Shown here: piece after piece, positions 1 through 6,846 of the stretch
How positions within the stretch are numbered: position 1 is the stretch's first letter
Layout of the letters: every line of letters begins with the position of its first letter
Origin: CAYLHS01 sp964383535
Lineage (GTDB): Bacteria; Actinomycetota; Acidimicrobiia; Spongiisociales; UBA4744
DNA length: 39,607 nucleotides
Assembly: GCA_964383535.1 (NCBI GenBank)
Contig: CAYLHS010000008.1
Location: 1 to 39,607, forward strand
Reading direction: 5' to 3'
Position numbers and translations under genes: made by a program
Notes under the pieces: model-generated
Told to the model about the DNA's origin: nothing
Database searches by the model: none
Seen by the model: only the letters and a program-made list of their open reading frames with translations

Positions 1-197
1 TGAAGAAGGAGAACGTTCCCGACCATCGTGACTTCATCCAGATGGTGTGCGACGCGGGAGGACACCTGCACGTCTGCAGGATGACATTTGACATGTTCGG
101 CTACACGAAAGACGATCTCTACGAGGAGGTCGAGGACGTGATCAGTGCCTCCGACTTCCTGGACATCGCCGAAGGCGGCCAGATCATCTTCATCTAG
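1..197 (+). CDS. DsrE/DsrF-like family protein, C-terminal fragment
   Basis: Only the last 64 codons are inside the window; the first full codon is at 3 and the stop is TAG at 195-197. The fragment reads as the C-terminal half of a DsrE/DsrF/peroxiredoxin-like fold: a strand with AGGHLHVCRM, then MFGYTKDDLY, a VEDVISASDFLDIA helix and a final strand QIIFI. This matches the small soluble DsrE-like proteins linked to sulfur-transfer chemistry; the conserved cysteine in HVCRM is the likely functional residue. The family call is by recall of its C-terminal pattern. The specific partner or substrate cannot be told. The stop codon overlaps the stop of the convergent universal stress gene in a shared CTAG. 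Confidence 0.6.
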   Translation, partial: KKENVPDHRDFIQMVCDAGGHLHVCRMTFDMFGYTKDDLYEEVEDVISASDFLDIAEGGQIIFI

Positions 198-700
198 TCC
201 AACGAGTCCGGTTCGATTCGAGGGGGCCCTTCGGGGCCCCCTTGCTCGATCGGGGGTACGAGGATCACGGGCACGCGTGTCTGTTCCATGACTTCGGTCG
301 ACACGGACCGCCATGCTCCATCGGAGAACAGTCGGCGAGTCACGCCGAGGAGCACCAGATCCGCTCCCGTGTCGTCGGCCGTTGTGCAGATGGCCTTCGC
401 GGGATCGGATCCTTCCAGGAAGATCTTGCGCGGCACGATGCCCCTGGCGGCCAACGCGGCCACGACGGGTGCCGAGAGGCGCTCACCGCGTTCGGTGACG
501 TACCTTGCAGTGCGGTCCGCGCTGTCACCCCGCGGAGCGTCTCCGAGGGGGTGCCAGAGCTCCAACTCGAGCGTGTCGAGGAACTCCTGTGGGGTCGGTA
601 CAACCGTGAGCACGGACACGCGGCCTTCTTCGCCGACCAGCCTCAGGGTGAGATCCGCGACAGGGCCCGGTGGGAGCACCCCTGTCGTGGCAATCAGCAT
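194..700 (-). CDS. Universal stress protein (UspA-like), single domain
   Basis: This is a 168-residue cytoplasmic protein. I start it at ATG 700 because AGGAG lies 8 nt upstream and the protein then begins with the usual first strand (MLIATTGVLPPG). A longer reading frame continues to 922, but it runs antisense into the flavin reductase gene. The C-terminal part reads GADLVLLGVTRRLF, then SVSTEVMEQTRVPVILVP, the usual end of the Usp fold. The ATP-binding G-x2-G-x9-G(S/T) motif is only partly kept, so nucleotide binding is uncertain. After PVILVPP comes an extra tail of about 19 residues (rich in G, P and E) encoded by the antisense strand of the hairpin at 221-242. The role is probably stress adaptation; the target is unknown. 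Confidence 0.85.
   Translation of the reverse strand: MLIATTGVLPPGPVADLTLRLVGEEGRVSVLTVVPTPQEFLDTLELELWHPLGDAPRGDSADRTARYVTERGERLSAPVVAALAARGIVPRKIFLEGSDPAKAICTTADDTGADLVLLGVTRRLFSDGAWRSVSTEVMEQTRVPVILVPPIEQGGPEGPPRIEPDSLD
221..242. terminator. Perfect GC hairpin with UUCG tetraloop, probable bidirectional terminator
   Basis: A 9-bp perfect stem (221-229 with 234-242; GGGGGCCC pairs with GGGCCCCC plus an A-T pair) closes a TTCG loop with a C-G closing pair, the very stable UUCG class. It lies 24 nt after the stop of the DsrE-like gene. There is no long T-run after it, which is common in GC-rich actinobacteria. On the minus strand it lies inside the last codons of the universal stress protein gene. 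Confidence 0.75.
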
Positions 701-758
701 GTGCACGCTCCTAGCGTAAACGAGTCGGGCGGGTGAAGGTCGGTGGAGCGGTAGAGTC

Positions 759-1262
759 ATGGCCATGCTCGATGAACGACTTGTCAACGGGGTGATGTGG
801 CTGATCCCGAACGCGCTCGTGCTCGTTGGCGCCCATGCTGGAGAAGAGTGGAACGCCATGACCACGTCGTGGATCTCCCAGGTGTCGATGGAGCCCGTGT
901 CGGTTGCCGTGTCGATCGACAAGGCTGCCTACACGCACAAGCTCGTCATGGATGGCGGATTCTTCTCTGTCAACCTGTGGTCGCCGGATGACACTCGCGT
1001 CTTCGTGAAGTTCTCCAAACCGGCAACGAGAGAAGGGATGGAACTCAACGGCAGGCGATTCCGAGAGGGCGAAACCGGTGCTCCCATCTTCGAGGAAGCC
1101 ATCGCCTGGTTCGAGGTCGAGGTGGCCAGGACGGTCGACGTCGGGACGCATACGTTGTTCATCGGCGAAGTCGTCGGCGTAGGGAGGGACCCCGAGTATC
1201 AAGGCAGGGCCGCGGGCATCGACGATACACGGATGAAGTACGGCGGAGTCAAGCGGCACTGA
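759..1262 (+). CDS. Flavin reductase-like protein (FMN-binding split barrel)
   Basis: The 167-residue protein has the flavin reductase/flavoredoxin pattern: GVMWLIPNALVLVGA, then NAMTTSWISQVSMEPVSVAVSI and a GGFFSVNLWSPDD segment, the FMN phosphate and isoalloxazine-contacting regions of the split-barrel fold. Such proteins reduce FMN with NAD(P)H or act as flavin-dependent oxidoreductases. ATG 759 has GGAG at 745-748; a second ATG at 765 is also possible. The SDR gene follows 11 nt downstream on the same strand, so the two are probably cotranscribed. A flavin reductase beside an SDR suggests oxidation of a small organic substrate, but the substrate is not visible. Confidence 0.8.
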   Translation: MAMLDERLVNGVMWLIPNALVLVGAHAGEEWNAMTTSWISQVSMEPVSVAVSIDKAAYTHKLVMDGGFFSVNLWSPDDTRVFVKFSKPATREGMELNGRRFREGETGAPIFEEAIAWFEVEVARTVDVGTHTLFIGEVVGVGRDPEYQGRAAGIDDTRMKYGGVKRH

Positions 1263-1273
1263 GAGGACATCGC

Positions 1274-2038
1274 ATGGACATTCGAGTGGATGGCAGCGTC
1301 GCGCTGGTCACTGGTGGGAGCCGAGGGATCGGTGAAGCGATCGCGAAGGAGCTGTTGGCATCCGGCGCGTCGGGTGTCGTGATCACTGGACGCAAAGAGG
1401 CCGGTTTGGAGGAAGCAGCCGAGCGCATCGGAGGGGGCGACCGGCTCCTGACCATCGCCGGTGGCGCAGATCACGCAGATCATGTCGAGACTGCCGTCCA
1501 GAAGACGATCTCCAGGTTCGGCTCATGCGACATTCTCGTCAACAATGCCGCGACAAACCCGGTCGCAGGCAATGTGATCGATGTAGATCTCGGCGCCGTG
1601 GACAAGACGTGGGCCGTCAACCAGCGTGGGCCGCTCCTGTTCGCACGGGAGGTATGGGGTCGTTGGATGCGCGAACACGGTGGCGCGATCGTCAACGTCG
1701 CGTCTGTCGGCGGCCTCCTGCCTGGACCGCTGCTCGGTGCGTACAACGTGTCGAAGGGGGCGCTGATCTTCATGACACGGCAGCTCGCGTTTGAGATGGC
1801 TCCGAACGTGCGGGTGAATGCCGTGGCCCCGGGGATCGTGAAGACAAGGTTCTCTCGGCTGCTGTGGGACGCGAACGAGGATGCCGCCGCCGGCCTACAC
1901 CCGCTCCAGCGGCTCGGAGAGGTCGAGGATGTCGCGGCCGTCGTGGTGTTCCTCGCTTCGGACGCGGCCTCCTGGATCACCGGTGTGACGGTTCCCGTGG
2001 ACGGGGGAGTGACCGGCGCCCGTCCCGGCATCGGCTGA
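1274..2038 (+). CDS. Short-chain dehydrogenase/reductase
   Basis: The 254-residue classical SDR has the Rossmann motif TGGSRGIG (13-20), the NNA motif (90-92), and the catalytic set Ser144, Tyr157 and Lys161 (YNVSK). It ends with the PG...T region and VPVDGG near the C-terminus, as in FabG-like enzymes. It should reduce a ketone or oxidise an alcohol with NAD(P)(H). The start ATG 1274 has GAGAGGA upstream and sits 11 nt after the flavin reductase, so the two form a small operon. No FabG-specific context (acyl carrier protein or other fatty acid genes) is present, so the substrate stays open. The product has no odd residues in the active site. Confidence 0.88.
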   Translation: MDIRVDGSVALVTGGSRGIGEAIAKELLASGASGVVITGRKEAGLEEAAERIGGGDRLLTIAGGADHADHVETAVQKTISRFGSCDILVNNAATNPVAGNVIDVDLGAVDKTWAVNQRGPLLFAREVWGRWMREHGGAIVNVASVGGLLPGPLLGAYNVSKGALIFMTRQLAFEMAPNVRVNAVAPGIVKTRFSRLLWDANEDAAAGLHPLQRLGEVEDVAAVVVFLASDAASWITGVTVPVDGGVTGARPGIG

Positions 2039-2049
2039 GGAGCCAGTAC

Positions 2050-2743
2050 TCACCTCAGCGGTCGGAATGTCGAGAGCGCCGTTGTGGCTTCCGATATCTG
2101 CTGGTCGGTCGGACCCAGATACGAGATCGTGATCGTGTAGACGAGGTCGTCGACCGGTGCGAGCAGCTGGAAGGCGGTGGAGTGTGTGCCGTCGCCGATA
2201 GGGATCTGCACCACCGCCGCCAGTGCGGGCCCGAAGTCGTACTCCACCTGATCGAGCGACAGCATCGTTGCTCCGAGAGACGCATACTGCTGGGGCAGCA
2301 CCTGGAGGTAGACGTCGATGTCGTCGAGGCCGGACCCGGGCAGGATCTGCGCATTCACATTCGGAACGAAGGTTCCTTCGGCGTTCGAGAAATCGAATGC
2401 CCAGAACGTAAAGCTGCCGGCCTCGATCGCGGCCTGAGCGGCTGCCCGCGTGTCGGCATCCAGCGGCGAGTTGTCGAGCAAGGAGCTCACATCGTCACTG
2501 CTGAGGTCGAGAGCGACGAAGCCCTCGGGCAGAGCCATCAGGAAGCCCGCATCTTCTCCACCCAGGAGCGAGAAGCCTTCCGGCACCTCGACCGACGGGG
2601 TCGCGGGGGTGGTCGTCGTGGTTGCCGCGGTGGTGCCCGTGGTCACGGACGACGCCGGCGTCGAGGTCGTCGTCGAGGCGGAGGCGGTGGTGGTCGCTGC
2701 GGCGTCGGTAGGTGCAGTGGCCCCGGATGTCGTGGTCGAAGAG
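2050..2743 (-). CDS. Putative secreted protein or lipoprotein with Thr/Ser/Ala-rich linker, N-terminus lost in assembly gap
   Basis: About 231 residues of the C-terminal part are visible; the gene runs into the run of N at 2744. The gap-proximal 50 residues are a low-complexity linker dominated by Thr, Ser and Ala, typical of surface lipoproteins of GC-rich Gram-positives. Then comes a globular region of about 175 residues (starting VEVPEGFSLLGGEDAGF) that I do not recognise as a named family. A signal peptide would be expected in the missing part. Sequence on the far side of the gap remains open in the same frame but does not look like a signal peptide or lipobox, so the start probably lies within the gap. 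Function unknown. The stop is 11 nt from the convergent SDR stop. Confidence 0.6.
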
Positions 2744-2843
2744 NNNNNNNNNNNNNNNNNNNNNNNNNNNNNNNNNNNNNNNNNNNNNNNNNNNNNNNNN
2801 NNNNNNNNNNNNNNNNNNNNNNNNNNNNNNNNNNNNNNNNNNN
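2744..2843. other. Assembly gap (100 N)
   Basis: Exactly 100 N, the conventional length for a scaffold join of unknown size. It falls within or just before the repetitive Thr/Ser-coding part of the secreted protein gene, which is a likely cause of the break. Real length and content cannot be read. The 33 bases between the gap and the stop of the DUF4032 gene show nothing recognisable. Confidence 0.95.
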
Positions 2844-2876
2844 AGAGAGAACGCGTTTTAGAACGTGCCGGACCCG

Positions 2877-4061
2877 TCAGCTTTCGGGGCTCGGGTCGTA
2901 GCCAGGTCTGCCCTCCCTGACCCAATCGTCGAAGGCAGCGTCCGTGCCTACGTCCTGTTGTGCTTCCGCAGACAGGTTGTAGCGATGATTGAGGAGATCG
3001 CAGTACGACTGCACCGGGTCGACGACGTCGGGAATCGCTCGCAGGCGTTCCAGAACGGGTTCGAACGCATCGATCCGCCAGCGGATCGCTGCAACGGTGG
3101 ACGGTGTATCGGTGGCGTACTTCGCTGTGTAGTAGTAGAGGTCGTCCAGAATCGTCGAGGCTTGTCGCTCACCTGCCTCGACGCCCGTCAACTCCTTGAG
3201 GCGGTTCGCATGAAACGATCGCCCTCCGACCCGCACGTTCAGCGAGAGCTTCCCGCCGGTCGAGGCCACGGTCAGGTCCTCCACATTGAATCCGAGGTCG
3301 TTGATGCGCGCGATGCGCTCGGCGATCTTGTACTGCTCGTTGCCGCCAACCACCCACACGGCGGACAGCTCCTTCCACAGCCCTCGGTACCTGCCCGCGA
3401 TGTCGAGTCCCAGCTCGAGGTCGGCGTCGTCGAGGTCGACGCCTCGTTCGGCGGCGATGTCCCCCATGCCGCCTGCCACGTTCTCGGTCATGATCTCGAG
3501 GTCTTCCTCGCGCCTGCCGTCGGAGATGACGTCGTGGATCGACGCTGTCTCCGCGTCGACCATGTGTGTTTCGATCCCGTCCGCATCCCAGCGGTAAAGC
3601 GTGTTGGAGAGCGAACAGTCGCCCCAGAAGCAGCCTGCGAGGTGCAGCTCGACCAGAAGGGAGGCGAAGGCGTCCAAGAGTCGAGTTCGGTTGGCACCGA
3701 AGCCAGGCCCCTCGAGAAGCTCCCTGTACGAGAAGGCATGGTCGAGGTAGCGGGTGACCAGCGCGGCTGCGTTCTCGGCGGTCGGGTCCGGATCTCGTCC
3801 GGTCACATATCCCACAGCAGTCACCGCGGGTGCGTGACGTTCCTCGAGCGTTCGCAGCGCCCCGTAGTCGCGCAACGCGGCAGGCTCGGGGAGCTGCTTG
3901 ACCGCGTAGATGCCCTCGCGATACGACACGAAGCGCACGACGTGACGCGAGATGCCTTGCGGCAGATCCACGAGGCGCGCCGTGTCCCAGTCCTCGAGCG
4001 GCTCATCCCATGGGAGATCGAGAAAATCCGGGTGCCCCGGTCTGATGGTCAGTTCCGGCAT
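2877..4061 (-). CDS. DUF4032 protein with kinase-like (Kdo/WaaP type) N-terminal domain
   Basis: The 394-residue protein has an N-terminal protein-kinase-like fold: a VAIK-type lysine in YAVKQLPEP (Lys55), a helix-C-like LEERHAP segment, a catalytic loop WGDCSLSN (Asp148 and Asn153 in D-x4-N spacing) and a metal-binding aspartate in MVDAETA (Asp169). The C-terminal half, from about residue 180, fits the DUF4032 domain that is often joined to such kinases in actinobacteria. The key residues are kept, so it may phosphorylate something; the target is unknown. I use ATG 4061 rather than GTG 4070 because a TAGCGT -10 hexamer covers the GTG and ends 7 nt before the ATG. It is divergent from the DUF971 gene. 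Confidence 0.75.
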   Translation of the reverse strand: MPELTIRPGHPDFLDLPWDEPLEDWDTARLVDLPQGISRHVVRFVSYREGIYAVKQLPEPAALRDYGALRTLEERHAPAVTAVGYVTGRDPDPTAENAAALVTRYLDHAFSYRELLEGPGFGANRTRLLDAFASLLVELHLAGCFWGDCSLSNTLYRWDADGIETHMVDAETASIHDVISDGRREEDLEIMTENVAGGMGDIAAERGVDLDDADLELGLDIAGRYRGLWKELSAVWVVGGNEQYKIAERIARINDLGFNVEDLTVASTGGKLSLNVRVGGRSFHANRLKELTGVEAGERQASTILDDLYYYTAKYATDTPSTVAAIRWRIDAFEPVLERLRAIPDVVDPVQSYCDLLNHRYNLSAEAQQDVGTDAAFDDWVREGRPGYDPSPES

Positions 4062-4074
4062 TGCATACACGCTA
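4062..4074 (-). promoter_or_regulatory. Leaderless-type promoter -10 for the DUF4032 gene
   Basis: TAGCGT on the minus strand (4069-4074) ends 7 nt before ATG 4061, leaving no room for a ribosome binding site. This fits an actinobacterial TANNNT -10 with transcription starting at or next to the start codon. Confidence 0.55.
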
Positions 4075-4098
4075 GTGCCGGCAGCGCGTTGCCATGGG

Positions 4099-4111
4099 TA
4101 CCATCCAGCCC
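4099..4111 (+). promoter_or_regulatory. Leaderless-type promoter -10 for the DUF971 gene
   Basis: TACCAT (4099-4104) ends 7 nt before ATG 4112 with no Shine-Dalgarno sequence. It decides the start: an upstream in-frame ATG at 4094 would lie ahead of the -10. It is back to back with the DUF4032 promoter. Confidence 0.5.
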
Positions 4112-4387
4112 ATGGATCAGCCCACCCGGATCGTGCTCGAGCATCACGATCGCCTCCTGCTCACATGGCAGGGCGGAGAAGTGACGGAACTGGCGGCAGA
4201 CGTGCTACGGGGCTCCTGCCCGTGTGCGGCGTGCAAGGAGTCTCCTACGGGCTGGGTGGTTCCTACGGTCACGATTCGAACCGTGGAGCAGGCGGGGGCA
4301 TACGGGCTCAGGATTCTGTTCGACGGCCATGAAAGCGGCATCTTCAGTTATGACTACTTGCGTCTCCTCGGCAGCCGAGACGACTAG
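4112..4387 (+). CDS. DUF971 family protein (GBBH N-terminal-like)
   Basis: The 91-residue protein consists of one DUF971 domain: a first sheet (RIVLEHHDRLLLTWQGG), the conserved cysteine segment GSCPCAACK, and a C-terminal GIFSYDYLRLL that matches the usual end of the domain. DUF971 forms the N-terminal part of gamma-butyrobetaine hydroxylase and the C-terminal part of the plastid Fe-S scaffold HCF101, so a metal or Fe-S role is suspected, but standalone copies have no proven function. The start at ATG 4112 is supported by the upstream -10; a start at 4094 would add six residues. The cytochrome c gene follows 33 nt downstream with its own strong ribosome binding site. Confidence 0.82.
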   Translation: MDQPTRIVLEHHDRLLLTWQGGEVTELAADVLRGSCPCAACKESPTGWVVPTVTIRTVEQAGAYGLRILFDGHESGIFSYDYLRLLGSRDD

Positions 4388-4420
4388 CGGCAATACTGAG
4401 AGTGTCCTGAGGAGGGAACC

Positions 4421-4810
4421 ATGCACAAGAGACTCACACTTCTGCTCGTTGTTGCCTTGCTGCTCGTCGGCTGCGGTGGTGGCGGTTCGTCAGGGTCCGA
4501 CGCGAGCGAGGGGGAGAAGCTGTTCAACTCCGCGACGATCGGCTCCGATGCGGGATGCGTCACATGCCACTCTCTGACACCGGACAAGGTCATCGTTGGG
4601 CCGTCCCTGGCGGGGATCGCCACGGACGCCGCCGGCGACGCAGCGGACAGGGGTATCACCACCGAAGCGATGCTGAAGATCATGATCACGGACCCGAACG
4701 ACGAGGTGGTGGAGGGATTCCCCGCAGATACGATGCCGCAGGACTTCGGGACGCAGCTCACCTCCCAGCAGCTGGACGACGTGATCGCCTACCTGATGAC
4801 CCTGAAGTAG
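4421..4810 (+). CDS. Lipoprotein cytochrome c, single heme
   Basis: The 129-residue protein begins with a short signal peptide and a lipobox LLVGC (Cys18), so it should be anchored to the outer face of the membrane by a lipid. A Gly/Ser linker follows, then one heme c site CVTCH (Cys46, Cys49, His50). The distal ligand is probably Met105 in DTMPQDF, and the C-terminal helix (DDVIAYLMTLK) is the usual one of class I cytochromes c. It would carry electrons outside the membrane, for instance to a terminal oxidase, but no oxidase genes are in the window. GGAGG at 4411-4415 gives a strong ribosome binding site. Its stop is 1 nt from the convergent HD-GYP stop. Confidence 0.9.
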   Translation: MHKRLTLLLVVALLLVGCGGGGSSGSDASEGEKLFNSATIGSDAGCVTCHSLTPDKVIVGPSLAGIATDAAGDAADRGITTEAMLKIMITDPNDEVVEGFPADTMPQDFGTQLTSQQLDDVIAYLMTLK

Positions 4811-4811
4811 C

Positions 4812-5372
4812 TCAGGCGACGGCAACCAGGCGTCGTTCGCCGAGCAGCCCGAGCATCGCTGTGACGATGTCGGGATCGAACTGCGTTCCGGCGTTGGCTT
4901 CGAGTACCAGTCGTGCCGCCATCGCATCGACGCCTCGACGGTACGGTCGGTCGTTGGTCATCGCGTCGTAGGCGTCGGCGACGGACAGCACTCTCGAGAG
5001 CAAGGGGATCGCGGTGCCCGACAGGCCGAATGGGTACCCGGCTCCGTCGTAGTGTTCGTGGTGGCAGAGCACCGCCTCGGCGATCTCGTGGTCGACGATT
5101 CGGTAGAGGAGCCAGTAGCCGTGCACCGGGTGCCGGCGCATTTCCTGCCACTCGGCGTGATCCAGCGGCCCCGGTTTGTTGACGATGTCTGCTCGGACCT
5201 GGATCTTGCCGACATCGTGGAGAGTCGCTGCCGCTGCGAGTCGATCGAGTTGCGAGCTGTCCATGCCGAGACACTGGCCGAGGCTCGTTGCGAAGCGTGC
5301 CGCGCGTTCACCATGTGGGGCGAGCCAGGCAGCGTGCTGGAGAACGAGATCCGAGAGCTGAACAGTGTCCAT
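4812..5372 (-). CDS. Stand-alone HD-GYP domain phosphodiesterase
   Basis: The 186-residue protein is an HD-GYP domain without a sensor or receiver domain. It shows HGERAARFA (His20), the metal-binding LHDVGKI (His52, Asp53), HHEHYDGAGYP (His104, His105, GYP 112-114) and DAYDAMTNDRPYR, all matching active cyclic-di-GMP phosphodiesterases. It is expected to break down c-di-GMP or a related cyclic dinucleotide in the cytoplasm. No GGDEF cyclase is in the window. The ATG at 5372 has no clear ribosome binding site; an in-frame GTG at 5414 would add 14 residues and cannot be excluded. It is divergent from the PD-(D/E)XK-like gene. Confidence 0.85.
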   Translation of the reverse strand: MDTVQLSDLVLQHAAWLAPHGERAARFATSLGQCLGMDSSQLDRLAAAATLHDVGKIQVRADIVNKPGPLDHAEWQEMRRHPVHGYWLLYRIVDHEIAEAVLCHHEHYDGAGYPFGLSGTAIPLLSRVLSVADAYDAMTNDRPYRRGVDAMAARLVLEANAGTQFDPDIVTAMLGLLGERRLVAVA

Positions 5373-5477
5373 ACGTTTGCCAAGTCTCACCACACCGCGT
5401 GGTGTTACACCCACGTCCCGTGCTCGAGACGAGATCGGGTTCGCGATATCCGCATGAAGGTGAGCGAGAATGGCGGC

Positions 5478-6092
5478 ATGGACATCTCAGTCGACTTGGT
5501 ACAGGCGTACCTTCGCATTAATGGGTACTTGACGGTGACCGAGTTCGAAGTGCAGCGCAGACTCGACGATGGAACCTACGAGACGGCGACAGATGTCGAC
5601 ATCATCGCTCTCAGACTGCCGGGCGGCGTGCTGCCGGCAGATGCCCAGGAACAGGGAGCGTGCCAGATGCTCGAGATCCGCGACGAGCGCCTCTTGCTCA
5701 GGCCCGGTCTCATCGACGTCATCCTGGGGGAGGTGAAGGAGGGACACGCCGAATTCAACCCCGGTCTGAAACGACGTGAGGTGCTGTATTCGGTCTTGAG
5801 GCGTTTCGAGTGGCTGTATGGAGGCGCGCTCGACGAGATCGTTTCGGGGGTTCACGAGAAGGGTGGTGTCGAGTGTCCTGCTCCGGGAGGAGGGACGGTG
5901 CGCACCCGGCTCGTAGCATTCGGCCGATCGGAAACGAGCGACCTTCACACGATATCGCTCACCCACGTGTTCGATGCCTTGTTCGGGTACCTCGAGAGAT
6001 ACGAGGTGATCCTCCGCCCTGCAACCTACAAGGATCCCGCGCCCGGGCTGCTCCATCTCCTGCTCAAGACAGGGTTTCGGATCGAGAAGTGA
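5478..6092 (+). CDS. PD-(D/E)XK nuclease-like protein of unknown function
   Basis: The 204-residue protein reads LVQAYLRINGYLTVTEFEVQ near the N-terminus, then TATDVDIIALRLP (Asp39/Asp41) and GLIDVILGEVKEG (Glu85, Lys87). The Asp...Glu-x-Lys layout on two strands is the signature of the PD-(D/E)XK nuclease fold, and the LRINGYLTV opening resembles a widespread group of uncharacterised bacterial proteins with this layout. The rest (residues 110-204) is mixed alpha/beta with no motif I know. No restriction, toxin or CRISPR partner lies nearby. The start is uncertain: ATG 5478 or ATG 5454, neither with a strong ribosome binding site. Its 3' end overlaps the crotonase gene by 29 nt, convergent. 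Confidence 0.6.
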   Translation: MDISVDLVQAYLRINGYLTVTEFEVQRRLDDGTYETATDVDIIALRLPGGVLPADAQEQGACQMLEIRDERLLLRPGLIDVILGEVKEGHAEFNPGLKRREVLYSVLRRFEWLYGGALDEIVSGVHEKGGVECPAPGGGTVRTRLVAFGRSETSDLHTISLTHVFDALFGYLERYEVILRPATYKDPAPGLLHLLLKTGFRIEK

Positions 6093-6846
6093 TCGCGTGC
6101 CTGTGCTCCTCGGTGTGATGCGAGATCGCCTGAAACGCTGCCGTCATGTCCAGGAAGGCGTCGAAGTCTGTGCTGCGTGCATGCCGGAGAAGTCGCTTCG
6201 TGAGGCGGAGGGCGTTTGGTGGCTTGTCGGCGATCGTCGACGCCAACGCACCAGACCGGTCCTCGAGTTGGTTCGCCTCGACCACCTCGAGAACGAGACC
6301 CATCGCGAGGGCTGCCGGGGCATCGACGATGCGACCGGTGAAGATCAGCTCCGCGGCCCGTTGCCACCCTACGATTCTCGGCAAGATCCACGCACCTCCG
6401 TCGCCAGGCACGAGTCCGAGATCGACCACCGGCTGACCGAACGTGGCAAGAGAGGATGCCACCCGAAGATCACAGAGCAACGCGAGGTCACAACCTCCGC
6501 CGATTGCGGGCCCGTTGATGGATGCGATTGTGACCAGGTCGAGTGAGGCGACCGTACGCATGAGTCTGAGGATGCTCGACCGGTAGGACTCGGCGATCTG
6601 TCGAGCCGAACCTTCGAAGATGTCTTCACTCGCGCGCATGTCCTTGAGGTTGCCGCCGGCGCTGAACGCGCTGCCCGCACCCGTGAGAACGAGCACCGAG
6701 AGATCGGGATCGTCCTTGATCGTGTCGAGAGCCGTCAACAGACCCTCCAGCACGCCCGTGCCCGTGAGCGCGTTGCGCACCTCGGGTCGGTTCATGGTGA
6801 TCGTCGCGACCCGTCCAGCGATCGTGAGGAGCGTCGCGCCGCTCAC
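6064..6846 (-). CDS. Enoyl-CoA hydratase/isomerase (crotonase) family protein lacking both hydratase glutamates
   Basis: The 260-residue protein starts at GTG 6846, overlapping the stop of btpA as GTGA; the product then begins with the usual first strand and TMNRPEVRNAL. The CoA-binding and oxyanion-hole parts are clear: FSAGGNLKDM (61-70) and NGPAIGGGCDLALLCDLRVA (111-130). In classic enoyl-CoA hydratase two glutamates do the chemistry; here the first position is Asp120 (GGGCD) and the second is Val140 (FGQPVVDLG). The motif PGDGGAWILPR fits a crotonase subgroup with other activities. So water addition is doubtful; an isomerase or another acyl-CoA reaction is more likely. It is the third gene of an operon with TIGR03084-like and BtpA genes. 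Confidence 0.82.
   Translation of the reverse strand: MSGATLLTIAGRVATITMNRPEVRNALTGTGVLEGLLTALDTIKDDPDLSVLVLTGAGSAFSAGGNLKDMRASEDIFEGSARQIAESYRSSILRLMRTVASLDLVTIASINGPAIGGGCDLALLCDLRVASSLATFGQPVVDLGLVPGDGGAWILPRIVGWQRAAELIFTGRIVDAPAALAMGLVLEVVEANQLEDRSGALASTIADKPPNALRLTKRLLRHARSTDFDAFLDMTAAFQAISHHTEEHRHAITSRSETLS

Noticed and set aside
1864..2901. Open plus-strand frame of 345 codons running through the N run
   Set aside because: Arg/Gly-rich low-complexity translation, antisense to the secreted protein gene and crossing a gap of unknown length.
2865..4184. Open plus-strand frame of 439 codons
   Set aside because: It is antisense to the DUF4032 gene, has no domain or composition of a real protein, and arises from GC-rich codon use.
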